Shown here: positions 1 through 8,591 of the stretch, one piece after another | How the letters are laid out: each line of letters begins with the position of its first letter | Numbering within the stretch: the first letter of the stretch is position 1 | NCBI RefSeq assembly: GCF_000321045.1 | Contig: NZ_HE578945.1 | Span: forward strand, 1,733,219-1,772,571 | From: Phytobacter massiliensis JC163 | GTDB taxonomy: Bacteria; Pseudomonadota; Gammaproteobacteria; Enterobacterales; Enterobacteriaceae | Length of the DNA: 39,353 nucleotides | Reading direction: 5' to 3' | The notes under the pieces: generated by a model | Told to the model about the DNA's origin: nothing | Database searches by the model: none | Seen by the model: only the letters and a program-made list of their open reading frames with translations | Translations under genes and position numbers: made by a program

Positions 1-485
1 TACTGGTTGAGGGTGGTCCAGAGCACCTCCACGCGCTGGCGGTACCACGACGGCCAGATATTTTCCTGCGTGCTGTCTACGGTGCCCACGCAGCCGCGGC
101 TATCCTGCCGGTGCCAGGCCAGCAGCCCCTCGACAATTTGATCTTTAAGCTGTTCCCAGCGCTCCGGCGTGCGCGCCGGGGCTTCTACCGGCACGCCGCG
201 TAAACGCTCAATCAGCAGCACATCCGGGCCGGGGTGCTCTTCATGGGTCATCACGCCATAGACAACCGGCATACGCACCGTGCCGCTGCGCGCAAGCATT
301 GAGATTTTCCACGCCAGCTGGCGCGCCAGCCCCGGCGTGGAAAAGCTTCTCGCCATCAACGGCATGGGGTTCCCCTGGCTGTCGTACAGCGACCACAGCG
401 TCGTATCCGCCCGTTCGCTAACGCACTCCATGCGGCTTAGTTTTTCGCCCAGCAAATGGCTGAGCTCAGCACGCAGTTGTTCCAT
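1..485 (-). CDS. ycbJ: YcbJ, phosphotransferase-like protein (5' part only, runs off the window)
   Basis: The minus-strand reading frame opens with ATG at 485-483 and stays open for 161 codons to the window edge, so only the N-terminal half or so of a protein that is about 297 residues in E. coli is present. The translation begins MEQLRAELSHLLGEKLSRME and contains an acidic stretch (DVLLIERLRG) resembling the hinge region of aminoglycoside phosphotransferase/kinase-like folds. The substrate of YcbJ is not established. The assignment rests on recognising the E. coli YcbJ sequence and on its position downstream of kdsB on the same strand, which is the E. coli order. A hairpin lies between it and kdsB, so it may have its own promoter in 486-590, but I see no convincing one. 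The catalytic loop lies outside the window, so activity cannot be judged. Confidence 0.85.
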   Translation of the reverse strand, partial: MEQLRAELSHLLGEKLSRMECVSERADTTLWSLYDSQGNPMPLMARSFSTPGLARQLAWKISMLARSGTVRMPVVYGVMTHEEHPGPDVLLIERLRGVPVEAPARTPERWEQLKDQIVEGLLAWHRQDSRGCVGTVDSTQENIWPSWYRQRVEVLWTTLNQ

Positions 486-571
486 AGCTGATTGCCCTCA
501 AAAAGCATAATGCCTTTATAATGAGCGCCTGACAGAGGGATGTCACCCTGATGAGATCAAACAAGCGGGGA

Positions 572-612
572 ATTTGCGGCAAAAACGCAAATCCCCTCCG
601 GCGGGAGGGGAT
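572..612 (-). terminator. Rho-independent terminator after kdsB
   Basis: A 9-bp perfect stem (591-599 with 604-612, loop GGCG) is GC-rich and, read on the minus strand, is followed by TTGCGTTTTTG. A second overlapping inverted repeat (ATTTGCG 572-578 with CGCAAAT 586-592) could form alternatively. It lies just beyond the kdsB stop codon and probably separates the lipid A cluster transcript from ycbJ. Confidence 0.6.
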
Positions 613-623
613 GAAAGAAGAAA

Positions 624-1370
624 CTAGCGCATCTCGGCGCGTACGCGCTCAAGATCTTCTGGCGTGTCCACACCCGTTCCCGGGATTTCAGTCGCCACGG
701 CAACGTGAATTTTTTCGCCGTACCACAGCACGCGAAGCTGCTCGAGCATCTCAATGTTTTCCAGCGGGCTTGGCTGCCAGTTAACATAGCGGCGAATGAA
801 CCCGGCGCGGTAACCGTAAATACCAATGTGGCGCAGGAAAGTATCGCCGATGGTCTCGCGGGAAGCGGCAAAGCGATCGCGATCCCAGGGAATGGTGGCG
901 CGGGAAAAATAGAGCGCGTAGCCCTGGGCGTCGGTGACTACTTTCACCGCGTTCGGGTTGAAGGCCTCTTCGGCGCTGTGAACCGGCACCGCCAGCGTCG
1001 CCATACCGACATCGCGCGCGGCCAGGTTTTCAGCCACCTGACGAATGATCGAAGGCGGGATCATCGGCTCATCGCCCTGCACATTCACAATCACCGTATC
1101 GTCGCTAAAGCCGCACTTCTCAACCACTTCCGCCAGGCGTTCGGTACCGGACTGGTGGTCAGCGCGGGTCATGCAGACCTCGCCGCCTGCCGCTTCGACC
1201 GCACGCGCGACTTCATCATGATCCGTCGCCACAATAATACGCGCGGCGCCAGATTCGCGCGCGCGCTCCAGCACATGCACCACCATGGGTTTACCATTGA
1301 TATCAACTAACGGTTTACCCGGCAAACGGGTGGAGGCATAGCGTGCCGGAATAATGACAACAAAACTCAT
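624..1370 (-). CDS. kdsB: 3-deoxy-manno-octulosonate cytidylyltransferase (CMP-Kdo synthetase)
   Basis: The cytoplasmic enzyme activates Kdo with CTP to give CMP-Kdo, the donor used by WaaA to decorate lipid IVA during lipopolysaccharide assembly. The 248-residue product has the same length as E. coli KdsB. It starts with the nucleotidyltransferase signature around residues 7-24 ([14 protein letters not shown]), which binds CTP, and carries the VNVQGDEP motif near residues 95-102 whose Asp is a metal ligand in this family. The start ATG at 1370-1368 overlaps the ycaR stop codon in an ATGA arrangement, so the two are probably translationally coupled. It is the last gene of the msbA-lpxK-ycaQ-ycaR-kdsB run, all on the minus strand and largely devoted to the lipid A/Kdo core. 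No defects are visible. Confidence 0.97.
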   Translation of the reverse strand: MSFVVIIPARYASTRLPGKPLVDINGKPMVVHVLERARESGAARIIVATDHDEVARAVEAAGGEVCMTRADHQSGTERLAEVVEKCGFSDDTVIVNVQGDEPMIPPSIIRQVAENLAARDVGMATLAVPVHSAEEAFNPNAVKVVTDAQGYALYFSRATIPWDRDRFAASRETIGDTFLRHIGIYGYRAGFIRRYVNWQPSPLENIEMLEQLRVLWYGEKIHVAVATEIPGTGVDTPEDLERVRAEMR

Positions 1371-1549
1371 GGTCTGGTCTCTTCTTCTGTTAATGAACGG
1401 GCTTCGTTTTCCAGTAGCACCGGAATACCCTCGCGCACGGGGTAAGCAAGGCTATCAACTTTGCAAATAAGTTCCTGTTTATCCTGGCTGTAGTAAAGTT
1501 TGCCGTTACATACCGGGCAGGCAATAATTTCCAGTAAACGATGATCCAT
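1367..1549 (-). CDS. ycaR: YcaR, Trm112-like small zinc-ribbon protein
   Basis: A 60-residue protein starting [18 protein letters not shown], the same length as E. coli YcaR. It belongs to the UPF0434/Trm112-like family, small beta-ribbon proteins. Here only one CxxC pair (CPVC near residues 11-14) plus Cys29 is evident, so a full four-cysteine zinc site is not. The open frame extends 15 codons further upstream, but the ATG at 1549 is preferred because a strong CAGGAGG Shine-Dalgarno (1553-1559) lies immediately upstream and the homologue starts here. Its stop overlaps the kdsB start by 4 nt. The function of YcaR is not established. Its fixed position upstream of kdsB suggests co-expression rather than proving a role in Kdo metabolism. 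Confidence 0.93.
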   Translation of the reverse strand: MDHRLLEIIACPVCNGKLYYSQDKQELICKVDSLAYPVREGIPVLLENEARSLTEEETRP

Positions 1550-1603
1550 GTTTCCTCCTGATGGATCTGAAACAGAGTGGGTGAATCTTACCATAGTCGC
1601 TTA

Positions 1604-2821
1604 TCAGGCCGCGTCTATTTCAAGGCCCTGCCGATAAGCGGTGAACAGGTCGTCAGGCAACAGCCCGAAAGTGATGCGCTGCGCCCCCTGCCAGCGGGCA
1701 AAGTCGACAATGGCTGACGTCAGCCCCTTTTCCAGCGACGCGCCGGGCTTAATACCAGCTTCCAGATAAAGAGAGATAACTTCAAGCCTCGCCTCTTTGC
1801 GATGCATTTTGGCATCCATGCGCCCTACCAGCCTGCCACGATGCAGCAGCGGCAATACAAAATAGCCGTACTGCCGCTTCGCCGCCGGGGTGTAGCACTC
1901 CAGCCGGTAGCTAAAATCAAATAGCTGTTCGGCGCGCTTTCTGTCCCAGACAACCGGGTCGAAGGGGGAAAGCACCGCGCTGTGCGTTGCGACAGGGTTG
2001 TTATCAAGCAGCGACAACAGCGCCGTATGCAGCCAGGCAGGGCCCAGCTTTTCAACATTAACGGGAACAATCGCCCCTTTTTCCTGTAAATGTTCAAGTA
2101 TGCCAGGCAAGCCTGGCAGGCGCAGGCGGTAGTAATCCGCCAGCCACTGGGCGCGAAACAGCCCAAGGCTACGGGCGCTATTTTCCACCATCAGCCGTTC
2201 AGCGTGCTGGGGCGACAGAAGGTCGCGCTCATCATCCCACTCCGGCATAACCCGGTGTGTAAGATCGTAGACGCGCTGAAAGTTACGCCGCTCGATGACC
2301 ATCACTTTCCCCGCGGTAAACAGCCCTTCCAGATGCCGCTTATGCGGTTTCCACTCCCACCAGCCGCTGGCACCTTTGCGAGGGTGCTCAAAATCGGCGG
2401 ATCGTACCGGGCCGTTTTGCTGGATGTGGGCAATCAGCGCGTCAATTTCCGCGGCGTGTTCTTCCATCCACTCCCGGCGATATTTCCAGCCCATTTTATC
2501 CGGGGCAAGCATACGGTGGCGGACAAGGTGAAAGTCGCTACGCGGCAAAAAGCAGGCCTCGTGCGCCCAGTACTCCATCAATTCACCCTTTTTCAGCGCT
2601 TCATCCAGCCAGTGGGACGGGTAATCCCCCAGCCGACTAAAGAGCACCAGGTAGGGGCTGCGGGCGACAATGTTAATCGTATCGATTTGCAGGAGCGACA
2701 TGCGCTGGATAGTGGCCAGCACATCGCCGGGTCTGGCCCGGCGGGAGGGCTTTTTCAGTAAGCCCTGGGCAGCAAGGTGTAAGTTGCGGGCAGTTTGCAG
2801 TGAAAGATGCGGCACAGACAT
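1604..2821 (-). CDS. ycaQ: YcaQ/AlkX, winged-helix DNA glycosylase for crosslinks and alkylated bases
   Basis: A 405-residue protein of the HTH_42 (AlkZ/YcaQ) family; E. coli YcaQ is about 410 residues. Members of this family remove bulky alkylated bases and unhook interstrand crosslinks. The catalytic Q-x-D motif of the YcaQ branch (as opposed to Q-x-Q in AlkZ) is visible at residues 45-47 (LLQIDTIN). Tandem winged-helix domains occupy most of the remainder, and the beta-hairpin region lies in the middle (HPRKGASGWWEWKPHK). It sits 35 nt downstream of lpxK and about 54 nt upstream of ycaR, within the envelope operon, although its own job is DNA repair. The substrate assignment is family knowledge and not something the sequence proves. 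Confidence 0.93.
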   Translation of the reverse strand: MSVPHLSLQTARNLHLAAQGLLKKPSRRARPGDVLATIQRMSLLQIDTINIVARSPYLVLFSRLGDYPSHWLDEALKKGELMEYWAHEACFLPRSDFHLVRHRMLAPDKMGWKYRREWMEEHAAEIDALIAHIQQNGPVRSADFEHPRKGASGWWEWKPHKRHLEGLFTAGKVMVIERRNFQRVYDLTHRVMPEWDDERDLLSPQHAERLMVENSARSLGLFRAQWLADYYRLRLPGLPGILEHLQEKGAIVPVNVEKLGPAWLHTALLSLLDNNPVATHSAVLSPFDPVVWDRKRAEQLFDFSYRLECYTPAAKRQYGYFVLPLLHRGRLVGRMDAKMHRKEARLEVISLYLEAGIKPGASLEKGLTSAIVDFARWQGAQRITFGLLPDDLFTAYRQGLEIDAA

Positions 2822-2856
2822 AGGCTTTCCGGCTCCAGTTTGCGGCGCAATGTCAC

Positions 2857-3834
2857 CTAGCGCGCCAGCGTTAACAGTTGCTGCAACAGTTCTTGCGCCT
2901 GCGCATCGGGGAAATGCGCGTCAACCGGCAGATACCACCAGTTCGCTCCGGCGAAGGCGCGGCATTTAACGGCGTCTTTCTCAGTCATGATCAGGCTTTG
3001 CCCCGGCGCGAGCAGCGCCGAAACGTCCTGTTCTGTCAGCGCCTGATGGTCGGCCAGCGCAACGGTTTTTTCCACCGGCGCGCCGCATGCCTGCAAAGTG
3101 GCGAAAAAACGCGGCGGATGACCAATGCCCGCCATCGCCACCAGCCGCGGCAGTTCGCTAACGCTTCGCTGCTCGCCAGTGCGTAAATTCACCGCCAGTC
3201 CTGGCTGTAGCCGCATGGGGATTTCACCCGGCTGCGCTACCCCGCCGTTGGTAATGATGGCGTCGACCGTTTTCAGACGGGATGCCCGCTCACGCATCGG
3301 GCCGGCAGGCAGCCACCAGCCATTGCCGAAGCGGCGCTCACCATCAATCACCACAATCTCTTTATCGCGCTGCAGTCGGTAATGCTGCAAACCGTCATCG
3401 GTAATGACCATCTCTACCGTATGGTTTGCCAGCAGCGCCTGTACCGCCTCGACGCGGGCTGGCGATACCGCTACCGGCGCGCCAGTACGCTGATAAATCA
3501 GTACCGGCTCATCGCCCGCTTCTGCGCTGGTGGTCTGCGGGGTAAGCAACAGAGGGTAGCGCGCCGCTTTCCCGCCGTAACCGCGGGAGACCACGCCCAC
3601 CCTCACGCCACGCTGTTGCAGCTGCTCCACCAGCCAGATAACCACCGGCGTTTTGCCGTTGCCACCAGCGGTAAGATTCCCTACCACCACCACCGGTACG
3701 GGAGCACGCCACGCTTTTTTCAGCCCCAGCCGCCAGCTAAGACGGATAAGGCCGCTCACCAGGCCATAGAGCCAGGAGAGCGGCAGCAGCAGCAGCCAGA
3801 GCGGCGATTCGCCGGACCAGATACGGGCAATCAT
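2857..3834 (-). CDS. lpxK: Tetraacyldisaccharide-1-phosphate 4'-kinase
   Basis: The membrane-associated kinase phosphorylates the 4'-position of the lipid A disaccharide to yield lipid IVA, the sixth step of the Raetz pathway. The 325-residue product has an N-terminal hydrophobic helix (residues about 11-30) that anchors it to the inner face of the inner membrane. It also has a P-loop, [11 protein letters not shown], at residues 52-62. The DDGLQHYRL segment carries the Asp/His residues used in catalysis by this family. Its ATG overlaps the msbA stop codon by 4 nt (3831-3834), so translation of kinase and flippase is coupled. E. coli LpxK is 328 residues. No defects are visible. Confidence 0.97.
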   Translation of the reverse strand: MIARIWSGESPLWLLLLPLSWLYGLVSGLIRLSWRLGLKKAWRAPVPVVVVGNLTAGGNGKTPVVIWLVEQLQQRGVRVGVVSRGYGGKAARYPLLLTPQTTSAEAGDEPVLIYQRTGAPVAVSPARVEAVQALLANHTVEMVITDDGLQHYRLQRDKEIVVIDGERRFGNGWWLPAGPMRERASRLKTVDAIITNGGVAQPGEIPMRLQPGLAVNLRTGEQRSVSELPRLVAMAGIGHPPRFFATLQACGAPVEKTVALADHQALTEQDVSALLAPGQSLIMTEKDAVKCRAFAGANWWYLPVDAHFPDAQAQELLQQLLTLAR

Positions 3835-5579
3835 TCGCCGAACTGCATTTTGTGCAGCTGGGCATACACGCCGCGCTGCTCAAGAAGCGCGGCATGGTTG
3901 CCCCGCTCAACGATACGCCCGTCCTCGATCACCACGATTTCATCCGCCTGTTCGATAGTCGAGAGGCGGTGGGCAATCACCAGCGACGTACGGTTCTTCT
4001 GCAGTTCATTCAGCGCTGCCTGAATGGCGCGTTCGGATTCGGTATCCAGCGCCGAGGTCGCTTCGTCCAGAATCAGGATTGGGCTGTCGCGCAGCAGGGC
4101 GCGGGCAATGGCAATACGCTGACGCTGCCCGCCGGAGAGCAGCACGCCGTTTTCACCGATCACCGTATCCAGGCCATTATCCATCTTATTGATAAAGTCC
4201 ATGGCATAGGCCATTTTCGCCGCCTGCTCTATCTGCGCACGGCTGTACTCTTCGGTGCGGGCGTAGGCGATGTTGTTGGCCACGGTGTCATTAAAGAGAT
4301 GGACGTTTTGCGAAACGAGCGCCACCTGATTACGTAACGAGGTCAGCTTATATTCACGCAGATCATGACCATCCATCAGGATTTCCCCTTCATCGATGTC
4401 ATAAAAGCGCGTAATCAGGCTGGCCATGGTTGATTTGCCGGAGCCGGAGCGGCCCACCAGCGCCACGGTTTTCCCCGCCGGAATACTGAGATTAATATTG
4501 CGCAGCGCCGGGGTTTCGCGGCCAGGATAGGTGAACGTGACATTGCGAAACTCAACGTCGCCTTTTGCCCGGTCGATAACCAGCGAACCTTCATCTTTTT
4601 CCTGCTCGCTGTCCAGGATAGCAAATAACGTCTGGCAGGCCGCCATGCCGCGCTGGAACTGGGCGTTGACGTTGGTCAGCGATTTCAGCGGACGCATCAG
4701 CGCAATCATGGAGGAGAAGACAACTGTAATGGTACCGGCCGTCAGGGTCTCCATCACGCTCGGGAAGCTGGCGGCATAAAGCACAAAGGCCAGCGCCAGT
4801 GAGGCGATAAGCTGGATAATCGGGTCAGAGATTGACGACGCCGAAACCATTTTCATTCCCTGCAAGCGCATTTTATTGCTGACTTTATCAAAGCGGCTGG
4901 TCTCAACCTGCTGGCCGCCAAACATCAGCACTTCTTTATGGCCCTTGAGCATCTGTTCCGCGCTGGTTGTCACCTGGCCCATGGTGTTCTGCATATTCTT
5001 ACTGATATTGCGGAAGCGTTTTGACACCACACGAATAGCGAAAGAGACAATCGGCGCCAGCACAATCAGAATGAGCGAAAGCTGCCAGCTGTAGTAGAAC
5101 ATCATTATGAACAGGCCGATGATTGACGCGCCTTCACGGACCACGGTAATCAATGCGCTGGAAGAAGACGAAGCAACCTGTTCTGAATCGTAGGTGATGC
5201 GGGAGAGAAGCGTCCCGGTAGATTGTTTATCAAAGAAAGCGACGGGCATCCCCATCATATGGCTGAACAGGCGGCGACGCATGGTCATCACCACTTTGCC
5301 CGAAACCCAGGAAATACAATAACTTGAAATATAACTGGTGATACCGCGTAAAATCATCAGCCCAATAACCACCAGCGGCATCCACAGCAACACTGAGCGA
5401 TCTGTTTTACCAAAACCATCATCCAGTAATGGTTTAAGGAGCGATAGCATGAAAGTATCGCTGGCTGCGTTGAGAATTAACGCTACTCCCGACACGAATA
5501 AACCCGCTTTAAACGGCGCAATGATAGGCCAGAGTCGGCGGAATGTTTGCCATGTTGAGAGATCTTTATCGTTATGCAT
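3831..5579 (-). CDS. msbA: Lipid A/LPS core flippase, ABC transporter
   Basis: A homodimeric half-transporter that flips core-lipid A from the cytoplasmic to the periplasmic leaflet of the inner membrane using ATP. The 582-residue length equals E. coli MsbA. The N-terminal ~330 residues form the six-helix exporter domain. The C-terminal nucleotide-binding domain has Walker A (GRSGSGKST, around residue 380), the signature LSGGQRQR (around 481), Walker B ILILDEA (around 502) and the switch His in VIAHRLST. Its stop overlaps the lpxK start (ATGA), and comEC ends 36 nt upstream, so the transcript may begin at or within comEC. Essential in E. coli. Confidence 0.98.
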   Translation of the reverse strand: MHNDKDLSTWQTFRRLWPIIAPFKAGLFVSGVALILNAASDTFMLSLLKPLLDDGFGKTDRSVLLWMPLVVIGLMILRGITSYISSYCISWVSGKVVMTMRRRLFSHMMGMPVAFFDKQSTGTLLSRITYDSEQVASSSSSALITVVREGASIIGLFIMMFYYSWQLSLILIVLAPIVSFAIRVVSKRFRNISKNMQNTMGQVTTSAEQMLKGHKEVLMFGGQQVETSRFDKVSNKMRLQGMKMVSASSISDPIIQLIASLALAFVLYAASFPSVMETLTAGTITVVFSSMIALMRPLKSLTNVNAQFQRGMAACQTLFAILDSEQEKDEGSLVIDRAKGDVEFRNVTFTYPGRETPALRNINLSIPAGKTVALVGRSGSGKSTMASLITRFYDIDEGEILMDGHDLREYKLTSLRNQVALVSQNVHLFNDTVANNIAYARTEEYSRAQIEQAAKMAYAMDFINKMDNGLDTVIGENGVLLSGGQRQRIAIARALLRDSPILILDEATSALDTESERAIQAALNELQKNRTSLVIAHRLSTIEQADEIVVIEDGRIVERGNHAALLEQRGVYAQLHKMQFGE

Positions 5580-5615
5580 TCAAAAAACCAGCATTTGTTG
5601 AAATAGCCGCATATT

Positions 5616-7880
5616 CTACCCGTTATCTCCAGGGACGCCAAACCACTGATGATACCAACGGGGCAAAATCTGATCGCGTAAGCTTAAGATTTCCCACCCC
5701 TGAGGCGAAAAGTTGAGGGTGATTTGCCCCTGATGCGGCGTATCAAGCCAGCGGTATCCCTGCTCCAGATAGCGCTTTTTCACCTTGTATGAGGGCAGCC
5801 GCCAGCTGTTGTAACGCGAAGCCGAGGCCAGCGCGGCCCTGCCGTTTACCCGCTGAATAAAGGGTAAAATGGATGAGGTGTTGCTCCCGTGGTGAGGCAC
5901 CTGGATAAGTGTAGCCTGCAGATGCTGCCAGTAACGCTTTATCATCGCTAACTCCCCCGCCGCTTCGATATCGCCGGTCAGCAAAATACTCTGCTGCCCG
6001 TCATCCACTTTTACGACGCAGGAGCGGTTATTGCCGTGCATCGGCGCCGCCTTTATGGGCCAGTGCGCAGTGAAGGTAAGCCCCTGCCACGCCCAGCGTT
6101 CGCCGCGGAAACAGGGAAGATGCCCGTGCCAGAGCAGCGGGCTACGTACCCATAAGCCAGGCCAGTCATTCAGTAAGGTATTCAGCCCGCCGCGATGATC
6201 GAGATGCTCGTGGCTGAGGATAATTCCCTCCGGTTTAAGGTGATGCCAGCGTAGCCAGGGGGTAATAAGCTGCTGCGCGCTATCACCGCCGGGCCATGCG
6301 GGGCCGGTATCATACAAAATGGCCCTGCCATTACGCGCAATCACGATCGCCAGCCCCTGTCCGACATCCAGCATATGTACTGACCATTGTTCTGCACGCT
6401 GAGGACGCCAGAAAGGTTGGCTACAAACGAGCACAGCGATTAACGTCAGCGCCGGATGGTGCCGCCAGAGGCGTAATCTCATCATGATAAGCGCAAGCCA
6501 CGGAAGCCAGCTTACGCCCAGCCAGCGCGCATCAATATCAAGCCAGCCGTAGGGCAGCGCGCGAAGAAACCAGAACAGCCCGGCAAGCGAACCATTGGCC
6601 AGATACCATAACGCATGCTCTACCCCCCCGGGGCCTGTAAGGTGCAGTAGCATGCCCAAAAGGATAAGCGGCACGGTGATAAAGGTAATCAGCGGCACCG
6701 CCAGCAGATTCGCCGCCAGCGAACTCAGGCTAGTGCCGTGGAAGGTGAGGATCTGCAGCGGCAGCAGTAAAAGGGTCATCCCCACCTGCAGAAAAACCAG
6801 GTTTGCCAGCGTTCGCCCCCACCATGGCAGGTGCCGGATACGTAGCGGGAGCCACTGATACCAGAAAATCAGCGCCGCCACCGCGAAAGCGGAAAGCCAC
6901 AGGCTTTGCGACAATATTGCCAGCGGGTCGATAAACAAAATCCCCGCCACGCAGCATAGCCAGACCTGCCAGGATGACCACTGTCGGCCGGAAAGGCGTA
7001 GCGCCGCCCAGACGATCAGCGAAACCGCGGTGCGAAAAGCCGGTGGCTGCATCCCGGTTAAGCCCGCGTAAAAGAGCGCGCAGGCAACGCCGCCCAGGAG
7101 CGGTATCCGCCAGCTTATCCACCGGGCGGGGCCGCAAAACTGCAGGCCGCGAATCAGCCCGGCAGCGAGCATCGCGGCAAGCGCAATATGTAACCCGGAA
7201 ATCGCCATCAGGTGGGCGGTTCCGGTATGGCGCATAATATCTTTTACTTCTCTATCCAGCGCCGCGCGCTCTCCCATTCCCAGCGCCAGCATGACCTGCT
7301 GCCACGGATAAGGGGCCAGCGCCTCGCGTAACGACTGTAGATAGCGGCCACGCCAGCTACAGCGCGCATCTATAACCTGCGCAGCAACAAAGCGGCCGCT
7401 GAGCGGCGAGTGAGAAGCCAGCGCATAGCGCTGGGTGTCAAAGCCGCCATCGTTGAGCTGGCCGTGAACCGCGCGCGCCCGAACAGTCATCTCCCAGCGC
7501 TGCCCGGCGCAGACCGCCTGCGGTAGATACTGGCCGTACAAGGTCATACCCTGAGGCGGAAAAATGCGTTTTCCATCCAGATGGGTGATGTTTGCCCGGT
7601 GGGTCGTCTCGCCATCGGTGGCAGTAATGACAACCTGAACGTCGCGATTCGCCCCCGTCAGGTGGAGAGTTGGCCACAGCGCGGTTAAGCCCGCCAGCAC
7701 GCCCCATGCCAGAAAAAGCAGAGTGATTCCGCTATAGCGCAGAACACGGTGCGGACAACTCCCGAGCAGCACGCCGCAGCAGACAATTGCCCAGACATAT
7801 TTCACATCCGGCAATGTGGGCAGAAAAAGTAGCGGCAATAGCCCGATGTTCAGACAGAGCGCCAGCGCGGTTAATGACAT
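5616..7880 (-). CDS. ycaI: ComEC/Rec2-family DNA internalisation protein (YcaI)
   Basis: A 754-residue polytopic inner-membrane protein, the same length as E. coli YcaI/ComEC. The order is N-terminal hydrophobic segments, a soluble OB-like DUF4131 region (residues about 85-170), and the multi-helix competence domain with the conserved MAISGLHIALAAML motif (about 229-242). A C-terminal metallo-beta-lactamase-like domain follows, with SHEHLDHRGG (about residue 560) and a later PHHGSNTSS motif. In naturally competent bacteria ComEC forms the channel for single-stranded DNA entry. In enterics DNA uptake has been hard to demonstrate, so the physiological role here is uncertain. It precedes msbA by 36 nt on the same strand. 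All expected domains are intact with no frameshift. Confidence 0.93.
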   Translation of the reverse strand: MSLTALALCLNIGLLPLLFLPTLPDVKYVWAIVCCGVLLGSCPHRVLRYSGITLLFLAWGVLAGLTALWPTLHLTGANRDVQVVITATDGETTHRANITHLDGKRIFPPQGMTLYGQYLPQAVCAGQRWEMTVRARAVHGQLNDGGFDTQRYALASHSPLSGRFVAAQVIDARCSWRGRYLQSLREALAPYPWQQVMLALGMGERAALDREVKDIMRHTGTAHLMAISGLHIALAAMLAAGLIRGLQFCGPARWISWRIPLLGGVACALFYAGLTGMQPPAFRTAVSLIVWAALRLSGRQWSSWQVWLCCVAGILFIDPLAILSQSLWLSAFAVAALIFWYQWLPLRIRHLPWWGRTLANLVFLQVGMTLLLLPLQILTFHGTSLSSLAANLLAVPLITFITVPLILLGMLLHLTGPGGVEHALWYLANGSLAGLFWFLRALPYGWLDIDARWLGVSWLPWLALIMMRLRLWRHHPALTLIAVLVCSQPFWRPQRAEQWSVHMLDVGQGLAIVIARNGRAILYDTGPAWPGGDSAQQLITPWLRWHHLKPEGIILSHEHLDHRGGLNTLLNDWPGLWVRSPLLWHGHLPCFRGERWAWQGLTFTAHWPIKAAPMHGNNRSCVVKVDDGQQSILLTGDIEAAGELAMIKRYWQHLQATLIQVPHHGSNTSSILPFIQRVNGRAALASASRYNSWRLPSYKVKKRYLEQGYRWLDTPHQGQITLNFSPQGWEILSLRDQILPRWYHQWFGVPGDNG

Positions 7881-8035
7881 CTGTACCTCCTTGTTGCCGG
7901 GAGTGTGCTACAGATGGCATGACATGTCGGGGGGCTTTTAATGGGTATGCGGCGAGGCGCGAAGAGAACCGCTGTCGTTGCCGTCAACGGTGCAGGGTTT
8001 TGCGAGCCGCTTTACAGGTAAGGAATGGCGGAGAC

Positions 8036-8059
8036 AAAAAAAGCACCAGTCGGTGCTTT
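8036..8059 (-). terminator. Rho-independent terminator after ihfB
   Basis: An 8-bp perfect stem (8040-8047 with 8052-8059, 4-nt loop) forms the sequence AAAGCACC/GGTGCTTT, followed on the minus strand by an extended T run (the A run at 8036-8042 on the plus strand). It lies 30 nt past the ihfB stop and separates that gene from comEC. Confidence 0.85.
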
Positions 8060-8089
8060 CTTTGCTGAGAAGTTTTAACGCGTTAAAAC

Positions 8090-8374
8090 TTATTCATAAA
8101 TATTGGCGCGGTCACGTAACTCTTTACCCGGCTTAAAGTGAGGAACATATTTTCCTTCCAGATCCACTTTATCGCCTGTTTTTGGATTACGTCCGGTGCG
8201 AGGTGCACGATAGTGCAGAGAAAAACTGCCGAAACCGCGGATCTCAATACGCTCACCCTGGGCAAGAGTAGAGGCCATATGCTCCAGCATCTCTTTAACC
8301 GCGTCTTCCACGGCTTTCGCAGGAATATGCGATTGCTGGCTGGCAAGTCTTTCAATCAATTCTGACTTGGTCAT
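8090..8374 (-). CDS. ihfB: Integration host factor beta subunit
   Basis: A 94-residue DNA-bending nucleoid protein that pairs with IHF-alpha. The start at ATG 8374-8372 ([14 protein letters not shown]) is chosen over an upstream in-frame extension because of the CCGGAGGAATC ribosome-binding site and identity in length with E. coli IhfB. The bacterial histone-like signature [18 protein letters not shown] is present around residues 47-64, including the conserved arm Pro that intercalates DNA. It is the downstream gene of rpsA, separated by 217 nt that contain hairpins, so it may be read both from rpsA and from its own promoter. An IHF consensus site lies in this same window upstream of focA. 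Confidence 0.98.
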   Translation of the reverse strand: MTKSELIERLASQQSHIPAKAVEDAVKEMLEHMASTLAQGERIEIRGFGSFSLHYRAPRTGRNPKTGDKVDLEGKYVPHFKPGKELRDRANIYE

Positions 8375-8420
8375 GATTCCTCCGGTTTCCTTCAAGGCAA
8401 ATGAGCTTAACAGCTTGAAC

Positions 8421-8442
8421 AAGGGCGGCCTTAGCCGCCCTT
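8421..8442 (-). terminator. Hairpin between rpsA and ihfB (possible terminator/attenuator)
   Basis: A 9-bp perfect GC-rich stem (AAGGGCGGC 8421-8429 with GCCGCCCTT 8434-8442, loop of 4). The downstream tail on the minus strand is only CTTGTTC, so termination is likely partial. It could instead mark a processing site in an rpsA-ihfB transcript. Confidence 0.45.
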
Positions 8443-8528
8443 TGTGCTTGATTACAGGACGAAATCTGTAATCTGTCAAGTATACTCGTCATACTTCACG
8501 CATCGGCTGCATCTGCTTTTTGACTTCA

Positions 8529-8547
8529 CCCCGGCTATTCACCGGGG
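8529..8547 (-). terminator. Second hairpin just downstream of rpsA
   Basis: A 6-bp perfect stem, CCCCGG (8529-8534) with CCGGGG (8542-8547) and a 7-nt loop, lies 45 nt beyond the rpsA stop codon. There is no U-tract immediately after it (GAAGTCAAAAAG on the minus strand), so it may protect the mRNA 3' end more than terminate. Confidence 0.35.
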
Positions 8548-8591
8548 CTACGTGCAGAACGCTATCCTGACGCGTAAAGTATTGCGAAATA

